NCBI GenBank assembly: GCA_001643475.1
Contig: LXTK01000262.1
Span: 1 to 12,282 of the forward strand
Source of the DNA: Proteobacteria bacterium SPGG2
Lineage (GTDB): Bacteria > Pseudomonadota > Gammaproteobacteria > Acidiferrobacterales > SPGG2
Length of the DNA stretch: 12,282 bases
Direction: 5' to 3'
Shown here: positions 1 through 6,650 of the stretch, piece after piece
Layout: each line of letters starts with the position of its first letter
Numbering within the stretch: the stretch's first letter is position 1
Notes under the pieces: generated by a model
The model's input: only the letters and a program-made list of their open reading frames with translations
The model's database searches: none
Told to the model about the DNA's origin: nothing
Program-made: the position numbers and the translations under genes

Positions 1-1757
1 CGTAGGAACACCGGTGTCCCATCGCGGTCGATGCCAAGCGGATCGTTATACAGATCGACCCGCATCGAGCCAGCGAGCGCGTAGGCAACCACCAACGGTG
101 GTGATGCTAGATAGCTGGCCTTGACATTCGCGTGTATGCGGCCTTCGAAATTTCGATTACCGGAAAGCACTGCACTCACAGCGAGATCATTCGCCTCAAT
201 CGCCGACGTGATGTCCTTATCGAGTGGGCCTGAATTTCCAATACAAGTTGTACAACCATAACCGACAAGCTGAAACCCTAGCTCATCAAGTGGCGCCTGT
301 AGACCGGCCGCCTCGAGATAATCGGTAACCACTTGAGATCCCGGGGCAAACGAAGTCTTTACCCATGACTTTGCTGCCAAGCCTTTACGAACAGCATTTC
401 GTGCAAGCAAGCCGGCCGCTATTAATACCGATGGATTTGACGTGTTCGTACAGCTTGTGATCGCAGCGATGACGACATCACCATCAGAAAGTTTATAGTC
501 ATGGTTCGCTACCTGAACCTCGCGCACACCGCTTTTTACTCCAAACTTCTCGCTTAGAACTGTATCGAATGCCGTTGCCGCCTGTGATAACGCAACGCGG
601 TCTTGCGGCCGACTCGGCCCGGCGAGACTTGGCTCAACCGTCGCCAAATCCAAACTTAAGGTATCGGTGAAAACCGGATCTGGTGTAGTTTCATCTCGCC
701 ACATTTCTTGTTCCTTGGCATACGCCTCAACCAGTGCAACGCGCTCTGCATCACGGCCTGTGAAGTTGAGATAGCGCAGCGTCTCTTTATCTATGGGAAA
801 GATTCCACAAGTAGCGCCGTACTCGGGCGACATGTTAGAGATGGTAGCGCGATCGGCGAGACTCAGCTGGTCTAGACCAGGGCCAAAAAACTCCACGAAT
901 TTTCCGACCACGCCTTTGGCGCGCAGCATTTGGGTAACAGTCAGTACTAGGTCAGTGGCGGTGGTGCCCTCTTTCATAGTACCGGTGAGCTTGAGACCGA
1001 CTACCTCGGGGATGAGCATAGAGATGGGCTGCCCCAACATGGCCGCTTCGGCCTCGATGCCACCCACACCCCAACCCAAGACAGAGAGACCATTAACCAT
1101 GGTGGTATGGCTGTCGGTGCCGACGAGCGTGTCGGGATAGGCCAATATCTGCTCTTTATCCTGGCTGGTCCAAACAACCTTTGCCAGATACTCGAGGTTT
1201 ACTTGATGACAAATACCGGTACCAGGAGGTACGACCCGGAAATTCCTGAACGCCTCTCTTCCCCAACGAAGAAATTCGTAACGCTCTTGGTTGCGTTCGA
1301 ACTCCATTTTGACGTTCTTCTGAAACGCCCCGCTGCTCCCGAAATGGTCGACCATAACGGAATGATCGATGACTAGATCCACCGCCGAAAGCGGATTGAT
1401 CTTCTCCGGATCACCCCCCATTGCCGCCATGGCGTCACGCATGGCGGCAAGATCAACAACCGCAGGCACCCCTGTGAAATCTTGCATCAGAACCCGGGTG
1501 GGGCGATAAGCAATCTCTCGGTCAGAGCGCCGTTCTTGCGTCCAGCCGACCAACGCCTTGATATCTTCGACATTGACTGAGCGTCCGTCTTCATTACGCA
1601 ACAGGTTTTCTAACAACACCTTTAACGAGAAAGGGAGGCGCGATATGTCGCCAAAACCAGCTTCTTGCGCCGCTTGCAGGCTATAGTACGCATAACGCGC
1701 ATCACCCACCGTCAGAAGCCGACGTGCATTTAGGGAATCTTGGCGTGCTTGAGTCAT
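1..1757 (-). CDS. acnA: Aconitate hydratase A, N-terminal 585 codons (runs off window start)
   Basis: Aconitase interconverts citrate and isocitrate in the TCA cycle, using a [4Fe-4S] cluster in the cytoplasm. The reverse-strand reading frame is open from ATG 1757 to the window edge with no stop. Recognisable stretches include QDFTGVPAVVDLAAMR, VGTDSHTTMVNGL and ITSCTNTS. The three cluster cysteines fall at residues 436, 502 (GYGCTTC) and 505, matching the C-x65-C-x2-C spacing of E. coli AcnA (435, 501, 504). About 300 C-terminal residues, the swivel domain, are outside the window. The start is fixed by AAGGAG (1769-1764) six bases upstream of ATG. It lies 123 bp downstream of the HD-domain gene on the same strand, so it could have its own promoter or be read through from it. 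AcnA rather than AcnB is favoured by the motif order. Confidence 0.97.
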   Translation of the reverse strand, partial: MTQARQDSLNARRLLTVGDARYAYYSLQAAQEAGFGDISRLPFSLKVLLENLLRNEDGRSVNVEDIKALVGWTQERRSDREIAYRPTRVLMQDFTGVPAVVDLAAMRDAMAAMGGDPEKINPLSAVDLVIDHSVMVDHFGSSGAFQKNVKMEFERNQERYEFLRWGREAFRNFRVVPPGTGICHQVNLEYLAKVVWTSQDKEQILAYPDTLVGTDSHTTMVNGLSVLGWGVGGIEAEAAMLGQPISMLIPEVVGLKLTGTMKEGTTATDLVLTVTQMLRAKGVVGKFVEFFGPGLDQLSLADRATISNMSPEYGATCGIFPIDKETLRYLNFTGRDAERVALVEAYAKEQEMWRDETTPDPVFTDTLSLDLATVEPSLAGPSRPQDRVALSQAATAFDTVLSEKFGVKSGVREVQVANHDYKLSDGDVVIAAITSCTNTSNPSVLIAAGLLARNAVRKGLAAKSWVKTSFAPGSQVVTDYLEAAGLQAPLDELGFQLVGYGCTTCIGNSGPLDKDITSAIEANDLAVSAVLSGNRNFEGRIHANVKASYLASPPLVVAYALAGSMRVDLYNDPLGIDRDGTPVFL

Positions 1758-1880
1758 TGCCTTCTCCTTCGCATGCAGCACCGAAAACGAACTAGCGCTC
1801 TGCTCTTCGAATAGCAGCCGCTTTGTACCGATAAGATACCATTTTTCGCAACCATGTTGCTGCCGACCGACAACCTGCAG

Positions 1881-2435
1881 CTACGCCTCTGGTCGCCGCG
1901 AGTAAATATCGTCGAAAATGGCCTCGAGTTTAGAATTGGTGCCACGGATTTGGTCCACCACTCGTTTGGCCCAATTAAAGTACTCCTGTTTACGATCGAG
2001 ATCCCAAGACGCCGGCGGTTGAGTCAGCATATCTTGGAGATTGCATATCTTATCCGCCAAAGTGATTAATTTGGCTTTATCAGAGATTTGTGCCGCTCGC
2101 TCGATCTGCACTTGTTTGCGCGTTGCCCGATTAAGGTTCGTGTCGTCCGTAACTTCCAAAACAACACTGGAAATTCCGCTGCCGAATTCCGCTGTCAGCT
2201 CCACTAGGGTCGTATTAGTATCTTCAATCGTATCATGCAAAAGCGCCCCCACAATCACTACCACATCGTCAACGCCACCCTTGTGATAAAGAAGATCGGC
2301 CAGCGAGATCGGGTGGTTTATATATGGTGACGCGTTGATGTCCTTGCGGCGTTGGTCGCGGTGCTTATGAGCAGCGAATGCCAATGCCTTAATGATTAGT
2401 CCCACATCATCAGAGGCGGCTGAGTTTTCTTTCAT
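1881..2435 (-). CDS. Stand-alone HD-domain (p)ppGpp hydrolase-like protein (MESH1/SAH type)
   Basis: A 184-residue protein made of one HD phosphohydrolase domain related to the hydrolase half of RelA/SpoT. Family members remove the 3'-pyrophosphate of (p)ppGpp; animal MESH1 can also act on NADPH. Visible metal and active-site residues are H41 (NHP), H67-D68-x2-E71-D72 (HDTIED), D128 (LADK) and N132. Their spacing equals that of MESH1 (H35, H61, D62, E65, D66, D122, N126) with a constant offset of six. No synthetase, TGS or ACT domain follows, so this is a small single-domain hydrolase. No clear Shine-Dalgarno precedes ATG 2435; the upstream bases are AT-rich. A hairpin separates it from the upstream small gene, and acnA follows 123 bp downstream. 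The hydrolase fold is secure; the true substrate is inferred from family. Confidence 0.88.
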   Translation of the reverse strand: MKENSAASDDVGLIIKALAFAAHKHRDQRRKDINASPYINHPISLADLLYHKGGVDDVVVIVGALLHDTIEDTNTTLVELTAEFGSGISSVVLEVTDDTNLNRATRKQVQIERAAQISDKAKLITLADKICNLQDMLTQPPASWDLDRKQEYFNWAKRVVDQIRGTNSKLEAIFDDIYSRRPEA

Positions 2436-2461
2436 TGATCGACATTAATTATTTGAGGCTA

Positions 2462-2484
2462 GGCGGAGACCCTCGGCCTCCGCC
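2462..2484 (-). terminator. Hairpin between the 90-aa gene and the HD gene, possible terminator
   Basis: GGCGGAG and CTCCGCC form a perfect 7-bp GC-rich stem with a 9-base loop. Read on the minus strand it lies 80 bp after the stop of the 90-aa gene. AT-rich sequence (CAAATAATTAAT) follows, but no real T tract. It could end that transcript before the HD gene; a chance stem cannot be excluded. Confidence 0.35.
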
Positions 2485-2564
2485 ATGCCAGTTATGGTAA
2501 CAGCTACTGAAATAGAGTGGGCCTTGCGAGAGCGAGCGCCGAATGCTCGCGCCTGCAGCCCCGT

Positions 2565-2837
2565 CTAGATTGCCCGAATCTTTAATCTGCCCTGGATTGG
2601 AAAGCTCAGAATACTCTGTTGTTTGTGCAGCTGACGCAGGTATAGCTTGGCTGCGCGGTAGCCCAAACGGAACGAGCGCCGGAAGCATTCGGCGCTGCTC
2701 AGTTGCCCGCCCTTAAGCGCATGTTCGAATTCAGCACAAAATCTATCCTCCGTCAGATCGGGGGGGATTTTCACACCGGCGTCTTCCAGTGTCGGCAAGG
2801 TATAGCGCATGTGTTTTTCCCGGTTGGTGTATGCCAT
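2565..2837 (-). CDS. Small basic hypothetical protein, 90 aa
   Basis: I do not recognise this protein. It is basic and predicted soluble, with no signal peptide or membrane segment. The middle (about residues 28-70) looks helical and charged, with two cysteines (33 and 50) and the stretch FRRSFRLGYRAAKLYLRQL. The tail FPIQGRLKIRAI looks like a short beta segment. The frame is uninterrupted and its residue pattern looks more protein-like than the overlapping frames. ATG 2837 has only a weak AGG upstream. An internal ATG at codon 10 (2810), starting MRYTLPTLEDAG and preceded by GGGAAAAAC, is an equally good start. It sits upstream of the HD gene on the same strand, separated by 129 bp containing a hairpin, so co-transcription is uncertain. 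Confidence 0.55.
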   Translation of the reverse strand: MAYTNREKHMRYTLPTLEDAGVKIPPDLTEDRFCAEFEHALKGGQLSSAECFRRSFRLGYRAAKLYLRQLHKQQSILSFPIQGRLKIRAI

Positions 2838-3169
2838 TGTTTTGGCACGCCTATCTAAAATTTAGCAGGAATAACGCCAGATTTGCGCAATCGTGCCCGA
2901 ATTAATGACAAATCCCCCCCCAAAAACGCCCATTTCTGACCTTACATCCGATCGTGGCCGCATTATGGCCGGTCGCAAATGCCGAAAGTACCTATTTTTC
3001 CTTACCTCACCCATAGTTAATGACTACAGTTCTTATAAGAGACCCAGCGCGGCAGCGAAGCACAGGGATTGTTTTCCGAAGTTGGCCTATCGCGATTTTT
3101 GATTCCGCCCAATCTCACCGTCCTCTATATATATAGATACGCCGCACTCAACATTCTCGGGGGGTTTTA
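2838..3169. other. 332-bp intergenic region between divergent genes
   Basis: This separates the minus-strand 90-aa gene from the plus-strand FKBP gene, so it should carry both promoters. A run of eight C bases sits near 2913-2920. An alternating TA tract (3124-3135, TCTATATATATA) lies about 35 bp before the FKBP start and could supply its -10 box, but no -35 box stands at proper spacing. An open frame at 2893-3102 has no coding character. I see no other structure. Confidence 0.5.
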
Positions 3170-3841
3170 ATGAAGACAGGGCTTTTAGTTGCCATTTCTC
3201 TGTGCATTGCTACGGTCGGTGCAAGCGCAGACGAAGCAACGCCGAAAACCGACGATCAAAAGTTTAGCTATGCGATCGGATATCAGATCGCCGAAAGTGT
3301 AAAACGCGAGGGAATTGAGGCCGACGTGAACTCACTGATTCAAGCTATTCGCGACAATCTTACCGAGACACCGCTTAGAATATCACGGCCCGAAATGCAG
3401 GCGGCGGTTGTTGCCTATCAGCAGAAGAAATTCCAGGAACTCTCGGACAAGAATGAAAAAGCAGGGAAGAAATATCTGGCCGCAAACAAGAAGGAACCGG
3501 GTGTCGTCGAGCTGCCGAGCGGCCTACAGTATAGGATCGTAGAGGAAGGTAGCGGTGAGAAGCCAGTGTCGAGCGATACTGTGAAGGTGCACTATCGTGG
3601 TACCTTAATCGACGGAACGGAATTCGACAGCTCGTATGCGCGCGGTGAGCCTGCCACCTTTCAGATTGCCGGTATCATCAACGGTTGGCAGCAAGCGCTG
3701 GTCTTGATGTCGGAAGGTGCCAAGTGGCAGGTCTTTATCCCTCCCGCCCTCGCCTATGGTTCGGGTGGAGCCGGCCAAAACATTGGTCCGAATGAAACAC
3801 TGGTCTTTGAGGTCGAGCTGGTCTCTATTGAGAAAGACTAA
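3170..3841 (+). CDS. Exported FKBP-type peptidyl-prolyl cis-trans isomerase (FkpA/Mip-like)
   Basis: A 223-residue prolyl isomerase that should fold or chaperone proteins in the periplasm. Residues 1-20 form a signal peptide (basic MK, hydrophobic core, ASA/DE cleavage at 20/21). Residues about 28-110 form the helical FKBP_N dimerisation arm, beginning FSYAIGYQIAESVK. Residues about 114-222 form the FKBP domain. Its pocket residues are visible: VHYRG, EFDSS, GWQQAL, AYG and NETLVFEVEL. Length and domain order match FkpA and Mip. There is no lipobox, so it is soluble or loosely attached rather than a lipoprotein. ATG 3170 follows a G-rich stretch (GGGGGG) that can act as ribosome binding site. 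It stands alone on its strand and ends at a hairpin shared with the convergent minus-strand pair. Confidence 0.95.
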   Translation: MKTGLLVAISLCIATVGASADEATPKTDDQKFSYAIGYQIAESVKREGIEADVNSLIQAIRDNLTETPLRISRPEMQAAVVAYQQKKFQELSDKNEKAGKKYLAANKKEPGVVELPSGLQYRIVEEGSGEKPVSSDTVKVHYRGTLIDGTEFDSSYARGEPATFQIAGIINGWQQALVLMSEGAKWQVFIPPALAYGSGGAGQNIGPNETLVFEVELVSIEKD

Positions 3842-3865
3842 GGCGCTGGCTTGATTCACTGCAGA

Positions 3866-3892
3866 GAGATTGCGATTTAAGGTCGCAATCTC
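3866..3892. terminator. Perfect 10-bp hairpin between convergent genes
   Basis: GAGATTGCGA and TCGCAATCTC pair over 10 bp around a 7-base loop (TTTAAGG). It starts 24 bp after the FKBP stop and ends 3 bp before the minus-strand stop of the small membrane protein, so it can serve both transcripts. Neither side has a strong T tract, so termination may be weak or the stem may instead protect 3' ends. Confidence 0.6.
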
Positions 3893-3895
3893 CAT

Positions 3896-4069
3896 TCAGT
3901 TAGCCGTCCAGCGTTCCTGTCGAACTGAAGGATACGATGATTGTTCGTATCCGAGATCAAAATCTTCTTTAAATTCGGGCGCCGGTATATTTCGGTTACC
4001 CCCTTTAGTGACAGGGCAAACAAGTAGACCAACAATTACAAGCAACCCAACGTTGCGAACAGGTGTCAT
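3896..4069 (-). CDS. 57-aa single-membrane-segment protein coupled to the MBL-fold gene
   Basis: I do not recognise this protein. Its ATG (4069-4067) overlaps the TGA of the upstream metallo-hydrolase gene as ATGA, the usual arrangement for translational coupling, and AGCAGG stands just upstream as ribosome binding site. The sequence is MTPVRN, a hydrophobic segment (about residues 7-21, VGLLVIVGLLVCPV), then a polar tail rich in E, D, S and Y. This could be a small inner-membrane protein or an uncleaved signal anchor. C18 is preceded by LLV, a poor lipobox because position -1 is V. The frame also extends in frame to 4114, but the coupled start is preferred. It ends 3 bp from the shared hairpin. 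Function unknown; the coupling suggests a role with the hydrolase. Confidence 0.6.
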   Translation of the reverse strand: MTPVRNVGLLVIVGLLVCPVTKGGNRNIPAPEFKEDFDLGYEQSSYPSVRQERWTAN

Positions 4070-5040
4070 TCCGACCTGCTTGTGTGAGCGGGTTTTGCGT
4101 GCCGTTTTATCCATACATCTAAGCCTTGAGCATTGAGATCGACATCCATGGCAAGCAAGGCCTCAAGGGTTTGGCAAGGTAGCGTACAACCGTGGTCTCG
4201 TAGTCCCCGAATAAGATCGCTGAGCATTCGTTCTTCAATTTGTCGCTTGCGGTCATCCATGTTCACTAGAGTCAGTGCCATGTCGGCGAAAGTGCGGATG
4301 CTATCGCGAAGTTGGTCGGCCAGTTGCGGCACGTTTTCGACGCAGCCGAAATGAGTCACGTACATACGCCTTGGTTTATACGAAAGTAGGCGATCAAGGG
4401 TAGTAAACCAGGCATCCGGATCGAATTGAGGCGGCGTCGTGGTGGCGAAGACAAAGGCACCCGAATCTGTATCGAACTCTCGAAAAGATATTCCGAAGGT
4501 GTCTCCTGCAAAGATGCCCTCGCTTTTGGCATCATAAATACAAAAATGGTGGCGTGCGTGGCCCGGACTATCGATGAACACGAGCGTTCGTTCTTCGAGG
4601 GTGAGTGTAAACGTGTCCGGCGCTATTATGACTCGGTCGGCGGGCACCGGCACTACTTCGCCAAAGCGCTCTCGAAATCCGTCATCGCCATAGACGACGC
4701 TGGTCCCAGCAATCAAACGGGTGGGGTCGATAAGGTGGGGAGCACCACGCGGGTGTACCACCAACCGCGCATTAGGTAACTGCCGTATGAGCTCGCCCGC
4801 ACCGCCAGCATGATCAAGGTGTACATGAGTTGGTATCACATAGTCCACATTCGCCGGCGCGATACCATAATAGTCGAGAATCTCCAGGAAGCGTGGCGCG
4901 CAATCATACGTGCCAGTATCGATAATCGCGGCACGTTCGCGCTCACGAACAAGGTAAGCTGCAACCATACCTTTACGACCGTAACCGGTATCGATGCAAA
5001 CAATATTCTCAACCAGCTCCGTACAATAATCTAGGCCCAT
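4066..5040 (-). CDS. Metallo-beta-lactamase-fold hydrolase (glyoxalase II-like superfamily)
   Basis: A 324-residue cytoplasmic hydrolase of the MBL superfamily, which binds two metal ions. The signature T-H72-x-H74-x-D76-H77 is complete. The other ligands are also present: H161 (SPGHARHH), D180 (AGDTFG) and H230 (THFG). IIDTG at residues 39-43 is the usual strand before the metal site. A C-terminal helical extension of about 90 residues follows the last histidine, which is longer than the basic fold and resembles the substrate-covering helices of glyoxalase II-like proteins. The substrate cannot be told from sequence. ATG 5040 is preceded by GAGGGCGAG. It is divergent from mdh (168 bp gap), and its stop overlaps the start of the 57-aa membrane protein, so the two form an operon. 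Confidence 0.92.
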   Translation of the reverse strand: MGLDYCTELVENIVCIDTGYGRKGMVAAYLVRERERAAIIDTGTYDCAPRFLEILDYYGIAPANVDYVIPTHVHLDHAGGAGELIRQLPNARLVVHPRGAPHLIDPTRLIAGTSVVYGDDGFRERFGEVVPVPADRVIIAPDTFTLTLEERTLVFIDSPGHARHHFCIYDAKSEGIFAGDTFGISFREFDTDSGAFVFATTTPPQFDPDAWFTTLDRLLSYKPRRMYVTHFGCVENVPQLADQLRDSIRTFADMALTLVNMDDRKRQIEERMLSDLIRGLRDHGCTLPCQTLEALLAMDVDLNAQGLDVWIKRHAKPAHTSRSE

Positions 5041-5208
5041 ACTCGCCCTCGCCTCACTTACCTGTTCTGATAGTTATGGTATCAAACCAGCCGCCGCCAG
5101 GTGCAAAACCCAAGGTGACGGAGCATCCGGGGGCTAGCCGACCTGTGGTATCGCATGTCATAGTTAGCGCCGAACCGCAGACAAAACGAACACACAAAGG
5201 AGTCAAGT

Positions 5209-6186
5209 ATGACACGACCGCTACAGGTCACCATTACCGGTGCGGCCGGGCAAATCGGATATGCATTAGCAACACGCATTGCCGCGGGTGAGATGCTAGG
5301 TCACTCTCAACCGATAACTCTTCGATTGCTGGAGATCACGCCAGCACTAGGCGCATTGGAAGGCGTGGTAATGGAGCTACGTGACTGCGCTTTTCCACTG
5401 TTAGAGGATATCGTGGTTACTGACCAAGCTGAGACGGCATTCCGCGATGCAGACTTCGCATTGCTCGTGGGCGCCAAGCCCCGTGGCCCCGGCATGGAAC
5501 GGGCCGACTTATTGCAGGCGAATGCCGCAATCTTTTCTGCCCAGGGAAAAGCTCTCAATGAATGGGCCAACCGTGATGTAAAAGTCTTGGTCGTTGGAAA
5601 CCCCGCTAACACAAATGCTTTGATTGCCATGCACAATGCGCCGGATTTACGACCACAACAGTTCACCGCCATGACACGGTTGGATCACAACCGCGCCCTA
5701 TGGCAGCTAGCCGAACAAACGGCTTCCAAAGTTACAGAAATAAAAAGGATGGCGATCTGGGGCAATCACTCGGCTACCCAATATCCAGATCTCAGACACG
5801 CGACGGTCCGCGGTCGACCGGCGACGGAACTCGTTGATGAACACTGGGTGCGAGAGGATTTCATACCGACGGTACAACAACGTGGAGCTATGGTCATCAA
5901 GGCACGTGGACAATCTAGTGCAGCATCTGCCGCCAACGGTGCGATAGACCATGTACATGATTGGGCCTTTGGCAGCGCAAGCGAAGACTGGGTGAGCATG
6001 GCGATATCGTGCGACGGCGGCTACGGCATCGAAGAGGGTTTGATCTATTCGTTCCCGGTAACCATAAGCGATGGCAAATATCAGGTTGTACAGGGATTAG
6101 ACATCGACGACTTCAGTCGCAAGCGTATGCGTGCGACGGAACAGGAGTTAGTAGATGAGCGAGATGCGGTGCGACACCTATTGTAA
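5209..6186 (+). CDS. mdh: NAD-dependent malate dehydrogenase
   Basis: Oxidises malate to oxaloacetate with NAD+ in the TCA cycle. The protein has 325 residues, matching the roughly 328-residue type found in beta- and some gammaproteobacteria rather than the 312-residue E. coli type. The N-terminal Rossmann motif is GAAGQIGY (11-18). Substrate arginines are R92 and R98 (KPRGPGMER) and R157. The catalytic pair is D159 (TRLDHNR) and H187 (WGNHS). NAD-binding GNPANTNA is also present. The start is clear: AAGGAG at 5197-5202, six bases before ATG. It is a single-gene unit, divergent from the MBL gene. No strong promoter was recognised in the 168-bp upstream gap. Downstream lies a hairpin that better suits the opposing phasin transcript. 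Confidence 0.97.
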   Translation: MTRPLQVTITGAAGQIGYALATRIAAGEMLGHSQPITLRLLEITPALGALEGVVMELRDCAFPLLEDIVVTDQAETAFRDADFALLVGAKPRGPGMERADLLQANAAIFSAQGKALNEWANRDVKVLVVGNPANTNALIAMHNAPDLRPQQFTAMTRLDHNRALWQLAEQTASKVTEIKRMAIWGNHSATQYPDLRHATVRGRPATELVDEHWVREDFIPTVQQRGAMVIKARGQSSAASAANGAIDHVHDWAFGSASEDWVSMAISCDGGYGIEEGLIYSFPVTISDGKYQVVQGLDIDDFSRKRMRATEQELVDERDAVRHLL

Positions 6187-6265
6187 GGCGCGTATAGTTC
6201 ATTAAGTCAATGCCTTTTGGTGGCACATGGGTTCATGTCTGGAATACCGCGACAAACACAAGAAA

Positions 6266-6295
6266 TCCCCGCCTTCCCTTAGCTGAAGGCGGGGA
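6266..6295 (-). terminator. Rho-independent terminator after the phasin-like gene
   Basis: An 11-bp perfect GC-rich stem (TCCCCGCCTTC / GAAGGCGGGGA) with an 8-base loop lies between the converging mdh and phasin-like genes. Read on the minus strand the stem is followed by TTTCTTGTGTTTG, a fair T-rich tract, so it best ends the minus-strand transcript. Read on the plus strand it stands 79 bp after mdh without a T tract, but could still slow that transcript. Confidence 0.75.
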
Positions 6296-6327
6296 ACATC
6301 GGTGCCTGGGTACCACAGGGGGTAATG

Positions 6328-6511
6328 CTAGGCCGACTTCTTGACGGGAACCGACTTCAACTCTGCCGTTGCCGTATCTACACCCTTGGCCACCAGATTG
6401 GTCAACTCAGGCCACGCGGGTATTGATCGCGGTCAACGCCTTGGCGGTTTCGAGGGCAGCCGCATTGGCCTTGCCAACGGTATCTATGATGTCTTGTGTG
6501 TCGTAATTCAT
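6328..6511 (-). pseudogene. Short phasin-like protein, interrupted by a one-base frameshift
   Basis: Phasins coat PHA granules. From ATG 6511, with a near-perfect AAGGAGG (6526-6520) eight bases upstream, the frame reads MNYDTQDIIDTVGK and then an alanine-rich helix ending TAINTRVA, and stops at TGA 6409-6407 after 34 codons. The +1 frame continues naturally as ELTNLVAKGVDTATAELK to a KKSA end and TAG at 6328. The span is 184 bp, one base more than a whole number of codons. Removing one C of the CC just before the TGA restores a 60-residue Ala/Lys-rich amphipathic protein. The INTR segment followed by LT resembles the phasin family core, but the protein is short for that family. Its strong promoter, ribosome site and terminator all look intact, so either the break is recent or the sequence has an error. 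Confidence 0.65.
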
Positions 6512-6564
6512 GGGTATTGCCTCCTTGAATTGAGTATATGTGCCGAATTGGTGCGATGCATCAT

Positions 6565-6606
6565 TTGTTGCACCGCAACAATAGCTGACGCCAGCCCCCT
6601 TGTCAA
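6565..6606 (-). promoter_or_regulatory. Sigma-70 promoter of the phasin-like gene with overlapping PhaR-type operator
   Basis: Read on the minus strand: consensus -35 TTGACA (6606-6601), a 17-bp spacer, -10 TATTGT (6583-6578), then a perfect dyad TTGTTGC-N3-GCAACAA (plus-strand 6565-6581) that overlaps the -10. The dyad core TGC-N3-GCA (6569-6577) matches the core published for the Paracoccus PhaR site (CTGC-N3-GCAG). A repressor bound here would block RNA polymerase. The PhaR assignment is inference, supported by a phaR gene in the window. Confidence 0.8.
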
Positions 6607-6631
6607 CACCCTATCTCGAAGTTTTTGAGCC

Positions 6632-6648
6632 CACCCGAGGCACGGGTG
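6632..6648 (-). terminator. Small hairpin just after phaB
   Basis: CACCCG and CGGGTG pair over 6 bp around a 5-base loop, starting 2 bp after the phaB stop. There is no T tract on the minus strand, so termination would be weak and phaB transcripts may read into the phasin-like gene. Confidence 0.3.
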
Positions 6649-6650
6649 AA

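Noticed and set aside
2449..2688. Minus-strand 79-residue frame overlapping the 90-residue gene
   Set aside because: Low-complexity, proline/serine/glycine-rich composition and no ribosome site; the other frame is more protein-like.
2893..3102. Plus-strand 69-residue open frame in the gap before the FKBP gene
   Set aside because: No ribosome site, no coding character, and it occupies a region that must hold promoters for two divergent genes.
6266..6295. Hairpin resembling the GC-rich ends of IS200/IS605-type elements
   Set aside because: No transposase or TnpB remnant is nearby, and position and T-rich tract fit a plain terminator for the phasin-like gene.
6407..6415. Programmed +1 frameshift in the phasin-like gene, as in prfB
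   Set aside because: GCC before TGA is not a slippery codon for +1 slippage and no internal stimulatory ribosome site is visible; a one-base change is simpler.
6341..6628. Plus-strand 95-residue frame across the phasin-like gene and its promoter
   Set aside because: It is antisense to a gene with ribosome site, promoter and terminator, and has no recognisable features.
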